NCBI GenBank assembly: GCA_024233115.1
Contig: JACKQB010000005.1
Location: 62,001-126,000 of the forward strand
DNA: 64,000 bases
Source: Akkermansiaceae bacterium
GTDB taxonomy: Bacteria; Verrucomicrobiota; Verrucomicrobiia; Verrucomicrobiales; Akkermansiaceae
Direction: 5' to 3'
The translations under genes and the position numbers were made by a program. Of this stretch, positions 24,582 to 34,930 are shown piece by piece. Every line of letters begins with the position of its first letter. The first letter of the stretch is position 1. The notes below the pieces were generated by a model. The model was not told the DNA's origin, did not search any database, and saw nothing but the letters and a program-made list of their open reading frames with translations.

Positions 24582-25478
24582 GTGGCCAACCTTCGCGACA
24601 TCCGCCGGCGTATCAAGTCGGTTAAAAGCACCTCGCAAATCACCAAGGCGATGCAGCTCGTTGCTGCCGCCAAGATGAAGAAAGCGCAGAACCAGGCACT
24701 CGCAGGCCGCGACTACGCCGACGAGCTCAACAAGGTGCTCACCAACCTTAAGGCGAACGTCGATGAAAATTCCCATCCCTTGTTTGAGAAGCGCGAGGGC
24801 GGTAAAAAGCTCATGCTGGTGATCAGCACCGACAAGGGTTTGTGTGGTGGTCTCAATACCAACCTGCTCAAGAAGGTGCGCAGGGAGTCGGATAAAAACA
24901 CCCACTTCGTCACTGTCGGTCGCAAGCTGCGCACCGCACTTGCCAAGACGGGTGAGACCTTGATCGCCGATTTCCAGATCACCGATCCACTGCCCTTTGC
25001 CGAAGCCCGGCCGATTGCCAAATTCCTCACCGAGAAATTCCTCAGCCGTGAATACGACTGTGTGCAGGTCGCCTTCACCAACTTCATCAGCACCCTGCGC
25101 CAGGACCCATGGGTCGCCCAGCTGCTGACCATCGAGGCAGACACCCTTGCCGAAAAACGCGCCTACGAAGGCGTTGGCAAGGAAATGGTCGCGGAAACCG
25201 ATAAAGAGGCAGCACTTGCAAACGACTACCTGTTCGAGCCCGACCCGAAAGCCGTGCTGAACACCCTGTTGCCACTCTACATCAACTTCCAGGTCTACCA
25301 GATGCTGGTCGAGTCCATCGCCTCCGAGCACTCCGCCCGTATGGTCGCCATGAAGTCGGCCACCGACAACGCGGAGCAGATGGTCAAGGACCTCACCCTC
25401 GAATACAACAAAGCCCGTCAGGCCGCGATTACCTCCGAGCTGCTCGAAATCACCACGGCCCAGAAAGCCATGGAATAG
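24582..25478 (+). CDS. atpG: F0F1 ATP synthase subunit gamma
   Basis: 298 residues, the central rotor shaft. The N-terminal helix ANLRDIRRRIKSVKSTSQIT and the C-terminal helix MKSATDNAEQMVKDLTLEYN plus KARQAAITSELLEI form the coiled coil that turns inside the alpha/beta ring; the middle is the globular Rossmann part (LMLVISTDKGLCGGLNTNLL). The start is GTG at 24582, where family homology begins. Confidence 0.95.
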   Translation: MANLRDIRRRIKSVKSTSQITKAMQLVAAAKMKKAQNQALAGRDYADELNKVLTNLKANVDENSHPLFEKREGGKKLMLVISTDKGLCGGLNTNLLKKVRRESDKNTHFVTVGRKLRTALAKTGETLIADFQITDPLPFAEARPIAKFLTEKFLSREYDCVQVAFTNFISTLRQDPWVAQLLTIEADTLAEKRAYEGVGKEMVAETDKEAALANDYLFEPDPKAVLNTLLPLYINFQVYQMLVESIASEHSARMVAMKSATDNAEQMVKDLTLEYNKARQAAITSELLEITTAQKAME

Positions 25479-25481
25479 AGT

Positions 25482-25509
25482 TAAACTCCAAATTATAAAC
25501 TCCAAAAAC
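25482..25509 (+). repeat. Heptamer array in the atpG-atpD gap, first copy
   Basis: Four 7-nt units: TAAACTC twice, alternating with CAAATTA and CAAAAAC. It starts right after the atpG stop and lies about 110 bp before atpD. Confidence 0.7.
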
Positions 25510-25581
25510 CAAGTAAGACGCTTCCGTGTATTCTGTGCCTTCCGTGGTTTAAAAGTTGATTTAGCAATCCAAGAAAAACCC

Positions 25582-25616
25582 TTCAAACCTCCACCTGAAA
25601 ACTTCAAACTAAAACA
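25582..25616 (+). repeat. Heptamer leader array, atpD
   Basis: Five units ending 2 nt before the ATG. TTCAAAC occurs twice, with TGAAAAC before the second, exactly as in the atpA leader, so the two leaders are homologous. Confidence 0.85.
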
Positions 25617-25618
25617 CC

Positions 25619-27030
<1,412 letters not shown>

Positions 27031-27031
<1 letters not shown>

Positions 27032-27071
27032 TTCAATTGTTCATTTTTCAATCATCCATTCGTTCATTGCA
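27031..27071 (+). repeat. T/C/A-rich leader with 7-8-nt TTCA periodicity, atpC
   Basis: TTCA recurs at 27032, 27040, 27047 and 27063 directly before the ATG. The period is less exact than in the other arrays. Confidence 0.5.
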
Positions 27072-27488
27072 ATGCTCCACCTCGAAATCGTCACACCCGA
27101 GAAGAAAATCTTCTCTGATACCGTCGAAGACGTCTACCTCCCCGGTGAGGAAGGTGAGCTCGGGGTGTTGGAAATGCACGCCGCCCTCGTGACCTCCCTG
27201 AAAGCCGGAGAGCTTCGCTACCGCAAGGACGGTGAGGTCAATGAGCTGGCCATCGGCAATGGTTTCGCTGAAGTCACCCAGGAAAAGGTCACCGTCCTGA
27301 CAGACATGGCCATCGGTGAGCAGGAAATCGACGAGGCGGCTGTGGAAGCGGCCATCAAGAGCGCGGAAGACGCCCTGCACGGTCTCAAACACGACCACAA
27401 TGCAGAGGAGGTAGCCCACCTTCAAGCGATGATCAGCCAGTCCCTCGCCAAGCTCAACCTGAAGCGCAAGCGTCGCAAGCAGATATAA
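27072..27488 (+). CDS. atpC: F0F1 ATP synthase subunit epsilon
   Basis: 138 residues. The N-terminal beta sandwich (LHLEIVTPEKKIFSDTVEDV, then YLPGEEGELGVLEMHAALVT and KVTVLTDMAIGEQEIDE) binds gamma and the c-ring; the C-terminal helical hairpin (about 88-138) can block rotation. It is the last gene of the operon, followed by a strong terminator. A second copy lies 670 bp further on. Confidence 0.95.
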   Translation: MLHLEIVTPEKKIFSDTVEDVYLPGEEGELGVLEMHAALVTSLKAGELRYRKDGEVNELAIGNGFAEVTQEKVTVLTDMAIGEQEIDEAAVEAAIKSAEDALHGLKHDHNAEEVAHLQAMISQSLAKLNLKRKRRKQI

Positions 27489-27535
27489 ACTGGCTCCGCA
27501 AACCCAGGCCCAAGCCTTACAAGCAAGTCTTACAA

Positions 27536-27570
27536 AACCCCGGGGTGCCTGACAGCACCCGGGGTTTTTT
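27536..27570 (+). terminator. Intrinsic terminator of the ATP synthase operon
   Basis: The stem AACCCCGGGGTGC/GCACCCGGGGTT is followed by a T run, 48 bp after atpC. Confidence 0.92.
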
Positions 27571-27587
27571 CTTTGGTTGAAAACAGA

Positions 27588-28013
27588 TCAGCTGGAACGT
27601 CCTTCATCACGGTCGATGAGTTCAAATACACTCATCTCCGGTGACCAGTCGAAACCCTTGTAAAGACGTTTCATCGCAATCTTGAGCATGCGGTCCATCG
27701 GATACCCCTGCCTGCCCAGATTGGGTGCCAGCTCGTTCCAGGCACACCGCTTTGTTTCAAAACCGTCCACCGACATCTCCAGCCACCCTGCGAGTTCGGC
27801 ATCCGTTTTTCCAGTCACTGCCTGAATGGCCTGCTCGATTGTTAGACCAAAGTGGCCGAGGAAATGTCCGTCGACCCCTTGCGGGTGCCCCAGGGCGGCA
27901 ACAAATTCCTCTGGTAACTCGCCGGCGTGGTGTTGTCGGATCTTATCGATCAAGCGAGCCCAGTGCATGGTGTCTGCCACTGACCGGTCATAGGGGGAGC
28001 GTGGGTAGTTCAT
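27588..28013 (-). CDS. DUF5069 family protein
   Basis: 141 residues, soluble, no signal peptide. The start NYPRSPYDRSVADTMHWARL then IDKIRQHHAGELPEEF matches what I know of DUF5069, a small family of unknown function seen in Verrucomicrobiota, Planctomycetota and relatives. The middle (FGLTIEQAIQAVTGKTDAEL) is helical, and C89-containing TKRCAWNELAPNLGR follows. It lies convergent to the ATP synthase operon and splits it from the second atpC. No function can be given. Confidence 0.75.
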   Translation of the reverse strand: MNYPRSPYDRSVADTMHWARLIDKIRQHHAGELPEEFVAALGHPQGVDGHFLGHFGLTIEQAIQAVTGKTDAELAGWLEMSVDGFETKRCAWNELAPNLGRQGYPMDRMLKIAMKRLYKGFDWSPEMSVFELIDRDEGRSS

Positions 28014-28157
28014 GGCCCCAGTCTACGTGATGCAGTATTCCAGGAAAGCTCCTATTTTTCACTGTAAAAGCAGGTGATTCTATGGTCTAACCACGTCGCA
28101 GGCCGGAATCTTTTGTTACCCCGGCCGCTTTTTAACCCATAGCTGCCAGCTGGTCAC

Positions 28158-28574
28158 ATGATCCATCTTGTCATTGTCACGCGCGAGAAGACGTACTTCT
28201 CAGATTCCGTAGAAGAAGTCTATCTTCCCGGTGAGTCGGGTGAGTTGGGGGTGTTGGCAATGCACACCGCCCTGATGACCACCCTCGTAGCCGGGGAACT
28301 TCGATACAGCAAAGACGGTGAGGTTGTTAGGGTTGCGGTAGGTAGTGGTTTTGCCGATGTCACCCAGCACAAGGTGACCGTGTTGACCGACATGGCCGTC
28401 GGTGAACACGAGATCGATGAGGAAGCCGTGAAAAAGGCCAAGGAGCGTGCCGAGCGGGCACTCGCGGGCATCGATGTCAATGGTGACCACGATACCGACC
28501 AGATAGCGCGTCTGGAGGTGGCACTCAAGCAATCGATCGCCAAGCTCAAGGTCAAAAACCGGAAGTACTTTTAA
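28158..28574 (+). CDS. Second F-type ATP synthase epsilon subunit (paralog)
   Basis: 138 residues, the same length as the operon atpC and, by eye, about 70 percent identical to it over the first 90 residues (YLPGE-x-GELGVL, AGELRY-x-KDGEV, KVTVLTDMA all kept). The C-terminal hairpin has diverged (ALAGIDVNGDHDTDQIARLE), with an extra Gly/Asp segment. The gene is intact and has its own upstream region (28014-28157), beyond DUF5069. It could be a variant inhibitor subunit used under other conditions, or a recent duplicate. No other ATP synthase gene accompanies it. Confidence 0.9.
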   Translation: MIHLVIVTREKTYFSDSVEEVYLPGESGELGVLAMHTALMTTLVAGELRYSKDGEVVRVAVGSGFADVTQHKVTVLTDMAVGEHEIDEEAVKKAKERAERALAGIDVNGDHDTDQIARLEVALKQSIAKLKVKNRKYF

Positions 28575-28631
28575 TCGCCCCCCGGACCCGGGAGTCATGC
28601 ATGCTCTAACAGGGTATTGGCTGGCCTGGTT

Positions 28632-30137
28632 CTAAGGCTCGAAGAAACGTAGACGATAAAAGACGCGTGTCCCGGTCGGCACGGTGGTATCGGTCCAGCT
28701 ATGCGTCGTGCCTGTTGCGGTAAAGCTGTGGACGTCTGACCAGCCTGCCAGGTCGGTTGACCTCTGGACCGTGTAAGCGACCGATGCCAGCAGCTGGCTC
28801 ATGCTGAGATCGACGTCGTTTCCGTTCGCCACGGAGGAGATTACGGCTGTGGCGATACCGTTGACCCGCCACGCCAGGGAGAAATCCGCAGAACCCGAGT
28901 TACTGGTGACCTTCAGGCTGTAGGTGGTGTTAGGGGATAATCCGGTGTTCCAGAGGTGTTCGATGTTGTCCAGGGTGCTGTCGCTTGACTGGATCAACGT
29001 CCCCGACTGATTGAGCAGTTCGAGCCGTAGATCGGCGAGGGTGCGATAAGTGTATAAACTGCCTATTTTTCTAACACCCCTCTGCCAGACCAGGGTGGAT
29101 GACAGGGTGATGGGGGAACTGTAGTCGGGTGTGGTGAACGTGTAGGTCACCGACTGGCTGGTGCTGGCGTTATTACGGCTCCATCCCCGGAAATTGACCG
29201 TGCCTGGGGCGGATTCCGCATTTTCGATAATCCGGTAACTGTGGAAAATATTCAACTCGCCCGCGCCATAGGTGGTGTCGAGTGGTGCCGTGCTTGTCTG
29301 CGACCAGTTGGGGAATTCCTCCTTGGTGGCACCGGTCATCAGGCAGGCCTTGATGGTGTCCGGGTGGGTGGCGTCGGCATTGCTGGCCAGGGCCGCCTTG
29401 GCGTAAAGCAGCGCGGCGGCTGACGACACGGCGCCGGTGGCGTAACTGGTGGCAATGGTCGAGGAGACGGACACAATTTCAGGCTTCTGTCGCCCCGGTC
29501 CCGGGTAGTTGGCGGGTGTTGTGCCATGGGAATGTAAACCGTCGGTGCGGCCAACCGAGATCGCGTTATAGGCACTGCCGAAAATCGGCGGGATGGTGCC
29601 GCTGCTGCCATTGTTCATGCCAACCACATTGATGACACCGCTATCCTGGGAAAAAAAATCGAAACGTTTGATCAGTTCGTTGAAGCTGGTCTCTTGCAGC
29701 GCATTGGCAGCGGCGATATAGGCGTGGCTCATGACCGCCGCCGAACTCGTACCCACCGATCCGGATGTTTTGAGAAAGTTGTTGAGGAAATCGTCCGCAC
29801 TCCGCACCCCCACGCTGCTGGCGCCGGTGAGTAGGCTGGTGGTGGACCCGTAGTAATTCAGCCCGACGGTGGTGGCGTGCCCTGAAAAGTTCGAGCTGGT
29901 GTTGCTGATGTTGGTAAAGGTGATACCGGAAAATGCGCCGGTCCCTGTATTCGGCATGTAATCCGTGCCGGCCTCGGTCATTTCCAGATAGAGGTTGCTG
30001 CCGGTCGGAATACCGGCACCGGCATAGAGTTGCAGTTTGTCCCAACCAATCTCCGTCCTCCAGTCGGCATTCACCGCAGGATGCATCATCCATACGGCAA
30101 CCAGGGAAAGCAGTGGAATTTTAAATGGAACGGTCAT
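28632..30137 (-). CDS. Degenerate subtilase-like secreted protein
   Basis: 501 residues from the ATG at 30137, which begins a signal peptide (MTVPFKIPLLSLVAVWMMHP); 30182 is an alternative. The first 300 residues resemble an S8 serine peptidase: FSGHATTVGLNYYG fits the HGTHVAG histidine region, YNAISVGRTDG fits the later strand, and ATSYATGAVSSAAALLYAKA fits the GTSMATP serine region with Ser kept. At the usual Asp position the sequence is LYLEMTEAG, with Glu but no Asp, so activity is doubtful. Residues 320-420 form a pre-peptidase/P-like beta domain, and the last 90 look like a fibronectin-like or PEP-type sorting region (YTVQRSTDLAGWSDV). It is transcribed away from pheT. Confidence 0.65.
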   Translation of the reverse strand: MTVPFKIPLLSLVAVWMMHPAVNADWRTEIGWDKLQLYAGAGIPTGSNLYLEMTEAGTDYMPNTGTGAFSGITFTNISNTSSNFSGHATTVGLNYYGSTTSLLTGASSVGVRSADDFLNNFLKTSGSVGTSSAAVMSHAYIAAANALQETSFNELIKRFDFFSQDSGVINVVGMNNGSSGTIPPIFGSAYNAISVGRTDGLHSHGTTPANYPGPGRQKPEIVSVSSTIATSYATGAVSSAAALLYAKAALASNADATHPDTIKACLMTGATKEEFPNWSQTSTAPLDTTYGAGELNIFHSYRIIENAESAPGTVNFRGWSRNNASTSQSVTYTFTTPDYSSPITLSSTLVWQRGVRKIGSLYTYRTLADLRLELLNQSGTLIQSSDSTLDNIEHLWNTGLSPNTTYSLKVTSNSGSADFSLAWRVNGIATAVISSVANGNDVDLSMSQLLASVAYTVQRSTDLAGWSDVHSFTATGTTHSWTDTTVPTGTRVFYRLRFFEP

Positions 30138-30247
30138 CGCGATGTACGACAAGGGTGGCTGAAATGCGGCGATTTTTCGCATTGATTACAAAAATAACTG
30201 TAAAAAGCGAGCAATATATGGTCAAACCCCCGCGCCATACTGGCTGT

Positions 30248-30282
30248 CGTCTACCGTCTACCAACCACCGACCACTGATTCA
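30248..30282 (+). repeat. Heptamer leader array, pheT
   Basis: Five perfect-length 7-nt units abut the ATG: CGTCTAC twice, two units ending in CCAC, and TGATTCA last. This is the clearest array in the window. Confidence 0.88.
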
Positions 30283-32694
30283 ATGAACGTCTCACTTAAC
30301 TGGCTTAACGACCACCTCGACCTCTCCCACATGTCACTCCAGGAAATGGATGACCTGCTGACCTTCGCAGGTGTCGAGGTGGAGGCCATCCATCAAAAGG
30401 GAGTGCCGTCCGACAGGATTGTCGTGGCCCAGGTCAAGTCCGCCGAACAACACCCGGATGCGGACAAACTGAAAGTCTGTATGGTCGACGCCGGCGAGGG
30501 CGAACTGCGCCAGATTGTTTGTGGCGCGCAAAACTATGCGGTCGGCGACAAGGTCCCATGTGCACTTCCCGGCGCCGATCTCGGAGGCGGTTTTGTCATC
30601 AAGGAAGGCAAACTCCGCGGTGTGGAATCCAGGGGCATGCTCTGCGGCGCGGATGAAATTGGCATGGTGTCCGAAGTCGACGGCCTGATGATCCTGTCCC
30701 AAGACCTGGAGATCGGCAAACCGCTGCAGCAAGTCTTTGATACCGACACCATCATCGAGGTGGAGGTCACCCCCAACCGCCCGGATCTGCTCTCCCACAC
30801 CGGTATCGCGCGCGAGCTTGCCGCCTTGGCGGGCATCGAGCGCAAACATCACGCCATCACAGAGCCTGACACGGCTTCCGGTGAAGGTGTCGTCCAACTC
30901 TCCGCCCCCGATTCCTGCCCCTTCTACACCGCCGTCAAAATCTCAGGCGTCACCGTGGCTGAATCCCCCGTGTGGTTGAAAACCAAACTCGAAGCCATCG
31001 GCCTGCGACCGATCAACAACATCGTTGATATCACCAACTACGCACTCCATGAACTCGGCCATCCACTGCACGCATTTGATGCCGCCAAGGTCGACGGCGC
31101 TCTCGATATCCGTATGGCCGCAGACGGCGAAATTTTCAAAGCGCTCGACGAGGCCGACTACACCCTGACGAGTGACGATGTGGTCATCTCGGACGCCTCC
31201 GGCCATGCGCTCGCGCTCGGCGGCATCATGGGGGGGCTCGACAGCGGGGTCACGGAAACCACCACCGACATCATCCTCGAATCCGCTTATTTCACCCCGG
31301 CGAAAATCCGCCGCAGCTCACGCCGCCTGCTGCTGAGCTCGGATTCCTCGTATCGTTTTGAACGTGGCAGCGACCCGCAGCAGGTGCTCCCATCCTCCGC
31401 TTTTGCCGCCAAGCTGATCGTCGAGCTCGCCGGAGGTAAGATCGAAGGCCCAACCGCACTTGCCGGGGAAGCACCCCAGCTAACAGGTGAGGTGGCACTC
31501 GATGAAGCCAAACTCAACCAACTGATGGGCGGTTCTATTTCGCTGGCAGACGCACAGGGGATTTTAACCCGCCTCGGATTGGAACAACTCGGCGGCAATC
31601 TCTGGAGTATCCCAAGCTACCGGCTCGACCTCCACCGCCACATCGACTTGGTCGAGGAAATTGCCCGTGTGCACGGACTCGACAACGTTCCATCGCGCTT
31701 CAGCGGCACCTTTGCCCACGAAAGCGAGATCGATGCCGCCTACGATTACCAGATGTGCGTGCGTAACAAGCTCGTGGCCCTCGGGTTCTATGAAACGCAA
31801 ACCATCAAGCTGATCGCCGCAAGCTCACCCGATCTGATGACGGCCCAGATGGATACTGCGCTCCCCCTCCGCCCTCTCCAGGATGGTGATGTCATCCGGG
31901 TGGCGCTTCCGCTCAGTGAGGACCACGCCATCATGCGCCCGTCTCTAACACCCGGCCTGGTCGCTACCGCCGCACGCAATATCCGCCAGGGCGCCAAGTC
32001 ACTTCGCCTGTTCGAAATCGGCCGACAGTTCCGTAACGTCGGTGGAGGCAAGGCAAATGATCTTGAAGCCGACTCCCTGGCAATGCTGTTAGGTGGCGAG
32101 CGCCGCCCCGCCACGTGGTCGGTCAGGTCAGGCTGCCAGGGGCGCATTGACGCCTTCGATGTCAAGGCCGCCATCGCCGCGCTGCTTCCGACCAGGGACA
32201 TTCAATTCACCCCGCGTGACCGCGAGGGGTTCATCATCGCCGCGGACGTCCAGTGCGATGGCAAGCCGATCGGCGTGTTTGCCCAGCTCAGTCCGGCGAA
32301 GTGCCGTGACCTCGGAAGCGACTCCCCCATTTACCTGGTTGAGCTCGATGTGAAAAAATGCCAGCAGCTTGGCACAGGAGCCGTCCAGGTTGACGGGCTT
32401 CCCCAGTTCCCCGGCTCAAGCCGTGATGCCGCCATGGTGGCTCCCATCGACCTTGCCAATGCCGAGATTGAAAAGGTGGTCAAAAAACACAACGAGATGC
32501 TTTTGGTGTCGTCGGCCTGTTTCGACCTCTTTACCGACCCGACGGGTGAAAAAATGCCCGTCGACAAAAAATCCATCGCCTACACCTTCCACTACCGGTC
32601 CCCTGACCGCACCTTGAAAGCGAACGAGGTTGACCAGGCACACCAGAAGCTGCTCGACAAGCTCAGCCAGGCCTTGCCGATCACATTTCGATAG
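30283..32694 (+). CDS. pheT: Phenylalanine-tRNA ligase beta subunit
   Basis: 803 residues, full length for bacterial PheT. The N-terminus MNVSLNWLNDHLDL leads into the EMAP/OB tRNA-binding domain (about 40-150, VVAQVKSAEQHPDADKLKVC), the B3/B4 editing domain (SHTGIARELAALAG onward), B5 and the catalytic-like core. The C-terminal anticodon-binding FDX-ACB domain ends LPITFR. It charges tRNA-Phe together with PheS; pheS is not next to it, the upstream gene being on the other strand. A heptamer leader directly precedes the start. Confidence 0.97.
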   Translation: MNVSLNWLNDHLDLSHMSLQEMDDLLTFAGVEVEAIHQKGVPSDRIVVAQVKSAEQHPDADKLKVCMVDAGEGELRQIVCGAQNYAVGDKVPCALPGADLGGGFVIKEGKLRGVESRGMLCGADEIGMVSEVDGLMILSQDLEIGKPLQQVFDTDTIIEVEVTPNRPDLLSHTGIARELAALAGIERKHHAITEPDTASGEGVVQLSAPDSCPFYTAVKISGVTVAESPVWLKTKLEAIGLRPINNIVDITNYALHELGHPLHAFDAAKVDGALDIRMAADGEIFKALDEADYTLTSDDVVISDASGHALALGGIMGGLDSGVTETTTDIILESAYFTPAKIRRSSRRLLLSSDSSYRFERGSDPQQVLPSSAFAAKLIVELAGGKIEGPTALAGEAPQLTGEVALDEAKLNQLMGGSISLADAQGILTRLGLEQLGGNLWSIPSYRLDLHRHIDLVEEIARVHGLDNVPSRFSGTFAHESEIDAAYDYQMCVRNKLVALGFYETQTIKLIAASSPDLMTAQMDTALPLRPLQDGDVIRVALPLSEDHAIMRPSLTPGLVATAARNIRQGAKSLRLFEIGRQFRNVGGGKANDLEADSLAMLLGGERRPATWSVRSGCQGRIDAFDVKAAIAALLPTRDIQFTPRDREGFIIAADVQCDGKPIGVFAQLSPAKCRDLGSDSPIYLVELDVKKCQQLGTGAVQVDGLPQFPGSSRDAAMVAPIDLANAEIEKVVKKHNEMLLVSSACFDLFTDPTGEKMPVDKKSIAYTFHYRSPDRTLKANEVDQAHQKLLDKLSQALPITFR

Positions 32695-33126
32695 GAATTG
32701 CGGCCACCAGGACGCGGAAAATTATAGAAAATATGGTTTATTCCCGTATTGGGACGGCATTTTGTGGTGGTTGAATTTATTTTTCGCCCTCTAAAAGCCC
32801 TTGTTTATGAGGGAATTACATAAATTACGACAATTAGGCGAAGAAAGTAGTTTACATTTATAAAAAAGTAAGTAAACATACACAGGTCGAGCGGGACGTC
32901 CCAAACGTTTCACTCGATTGACAAGGCAAAGGAAAATGTCATCCCTCCCAAACAAGCTGAAGCTGTCCTCGTGGCAACCGAAGCCTCCCCACGGTTGACA
33001 CTATCCCTAGCTACCAACAACTAAGGATACCAAGAGGACACAGTTGCACCCTTACATTCTCTCCATATCCCCACAATGAATAACTGACAGACGTTCCCCC
33101 AAGAAAAGAAAGCAGTTCCCCTCCGA
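32695..33126. other. Non-coding gap after pheT
   Basis: About 430 bp with no supported gene. The first 190 bp are A/T-rich, and a 10-bp palindrome GGGACGTCCC lies near 32890. TTGACA-like boxes occur near 32918 and 32995. An unknown RNA ending at the 33127-33171 terminator is possible but not shown. Confidence 0.4.
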
Positions 33127-33171
33127 AAAAAAGCCCCCGCTCTCCATCCCCTTGGAGAAGCGGGGTTTTTC
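33127..33171. terminator. Bidirectional intrinsic terminator
   Basis: The stem CCCCGCTCTCC/GGAGAAGCGGGG has seven A before it and five T after it, so it works on both strands. It terminates the ABC-F gene (minus strand) and any transcript coming from pheT. Confidence 0.85.
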
Positions 33172-33181
33172 TTGGATGCCA

Positions 33182-33243
33182 GGGAGTGCGGACACTCTTG
33201 TCCGCATTATTCGGCATGCCGGTGGACAAGAGTGTCCACCCTC
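33182..33243. repeat. Paired-hairpin inverted repeat next to the ABC-F gene
   Basis: It begins GGAGTGCGGACACTCTTGT. Left hairpin GCGGACA/TGTCCGC and right hairpin GGTGGACA/TGTCCACC are near reverse complements of each other. It abuts the ABC-F stop. The architecture is the same as at 5290-5374, and its first bases match the 16179 and 34931 elements. Confidence 0.75.
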
Positions 33244-33244
33244 C

Positions 33245-34849
33245 TCACGCCGTCACCGAGCCGCGGTCGTCGTCGAGGCCTGACTTTTCAAGGTAGTATT
33301 CATAACCACCCGCATAGCGGGTCAGCTGGCCCTTGTCGACGTGTAGGGTGATCTTCGCGAGGTTCTTGATAAAGTGAACGTCGTGGGAAATGAACACCAG
33401 GGTGCCCTCGTAGTGCTTGAGTGCTTGCAGCAGCGCCTCGATGGAAATGATGTCGAGGTGGGTGGTCGGCTCGTCCATCAGCAGCAGGTTGGGTGGATTG
33501 ACCAGGAACTTCACCAGATTGAGTCGGGACTTCTCGCCACCGGAAAGGACACGGACTTTTTTATGGACATCGGCACGCCGGAATAAAAAGGACCCGAGAA
33601 TCGAGCGGGCTTCCTCCTCACGCATGTCGCCACCACTGGCCATGACTTCTTCGATCACGGTGTTGGCTTCGTTCATCGACTCGGTGCGGTGCTGGGAATA
33701 GTAGCCGAGGCGGGTGTTGTAGCCGCAGTTGCGGGTGCCGCTTTGAAACTCCAACTCACCGGCGAGGATTTTTAGCAGGGTGGATTTACCGGCGCCGTTA
33801 GGTCCGACCAGCACCATGCGGTCGCCACGTTCGACCGTGAGATCGAGACTCTCGTAGACAACCTTGTCGCCGTAGGCCATATGGATTTTTTCAAGCTCAA
33901 TGACCTTCTGGTTAGAGCGCTGTGGCTGGGGGAAATTGAATTTAAACACCTTGCGCGGGGCGATGGGCTTGGGGAGACGCTTCATCTTCTCAAGCGTCTT
34001 GATCCGGCTCTGCACCTGGGCGGCCTTGGAGGTGACCGACCGGAAACGGTCGATGAACTCCTGGACGCGTTCGATTTCCTTGTTCTGGTTGCGGTAGGCC
34101 TGCACCTTCTGGGTGTAGCGTTTGTTACGCTGCTTGAGGTAGGCGGTGTAGTTGCCGGTGTAGGAAATGAGTTGTTCCTCATCGATCTCGTAAACGGTTT
34201 CGATCAGCGCGTCCATGAAGTCGCGGTCGTGGGAAATCATCAGCAAGGCACCCGGGTAGTTCAGCAAATAGCGTTGCAGCCAGATGAGGGCGGTGAGGTC
34301 GAGGTGGTTGGTGGGCTCGTCCAGCATCAGCAGATCCGGCTCCTTGACAAGCAGCTGGGCGAGGTGGGCGCGCATGATCCAGCCACCGGAGAATTCGCGG
34401 GCGGGTTTGTCAAAGGCTTCAGGGTCGAAGCCGAGACCTGACAGGATCCTTTTCGCCTTGGGCTCAAGTTGGTAGCCGTTGGCAGCTTCGAATGCGTCCT
34501 GTGCCTTGTGGTATGCGTCGGTGTCGGTTTTGCCGGTGGCGTCACCCTCGCGCATGGTGCGGACGGCTTTGATCAGTTCGGGTGTGATACCGATGGCAAT
34601 TTCCAAAACCGTCTCGTCGCCCGGGTCGCCTGCCTCCTGGGCGAGGTAACCGACGATTGCGTAGTCGTCCACCTCGACACTACCCGCATCGGTGTCCTCC
34701 TCCTTGAGGATCATTTTGAAAAGAGTCGACTTTCCGGCACCATTGGGTCCGACCAGAGCGACGCGTTCGCCCCAGTTGATGGTCATGTCCGCATCCTCAA
34801 AAAGAGTGCGGCCGCCGAGGGATTTAGTGAGTTTTCTAATGATGAGCAC
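33245..34849 (-). CDS. ABC-F family ATPase
   Basis: 534 residues with two ABC domains and no membrane segment. Domain 1 has GPNGAGKST (about residue 36), signature REFSGGWIMR and Walker B LLMLDEPTNHLDL; domain 2 has GPNGAGKST (about 353), VLSGGEKSRL and LLLMDEPTTHLD. Between them is the long charged linker (YTAYLKQRNKRYTQKVQAYR onward), the part that enters the ribosome in known ABC-F proteins. The length and linker fit the YbiT/Uup-like housekeeping group more than the antibiotic resistance types, but this is not certain. Likely role: relief of stalled translation. Confidence 0.93.
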   Translation of the reverse strand: MLIIRKLTKSLGGRTLFEDADMTINWGERVALVGPNGAGKSTLFKMILKEEDTDAGSVEVDDYAIVGYLAQEAGDPGDETVLEIAIGITPELIKAVRTMREGDATGKTDTDAYHKAQDAFEAANGYQLEPKAKRILSGLGFDPEAFDKPAREFSGGWIMRAHLAQLLVKEPDLLMLDEPTNHLDLTALIWLQRYLLNYPGALLMISHDRDFMDALIETVYEIDEEQLISYTGNYTAYLKQRNKRYTQKVQAYRNQNKEIERVQEFIDRFRSVTSKAAQVQSRIKTLEKMKRLPKPIAPRKVFKFNFPQPQRSNQKVIELEKIHMAYGDKVVYESLDLTVERGDRMVLVGPNGAGKSTLLKILAGELEFQSGTRNCGYNTRLGYYSQHRTESMNEANTVIEEVMASGGDMREEEARSILGSFLFRRADVHKKVRVLSGGEKSRLNLVKFLVNPPNLLLMDEPTTHLDIISIEALLQALKHYEGTLVFISHDVHFIKNLAKITLHVDKGQLTRYAGGYEYYLEKSGLDDDRGSVTA

Positions 34850-34930
34850 GCGGGGTGCTTACCTTAAAATAGGCGATTGTCACCCCAAAAACGGCGTTTT
34901 TCGAGGGTCGGGTAGCAGGAGGCAGGAGTT

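Noticed and set aside
33011..33229. 72-codon minus-strand frame
   Set aside because: It crosses a strong terminator and the hairpin-pair repeat; no family match.
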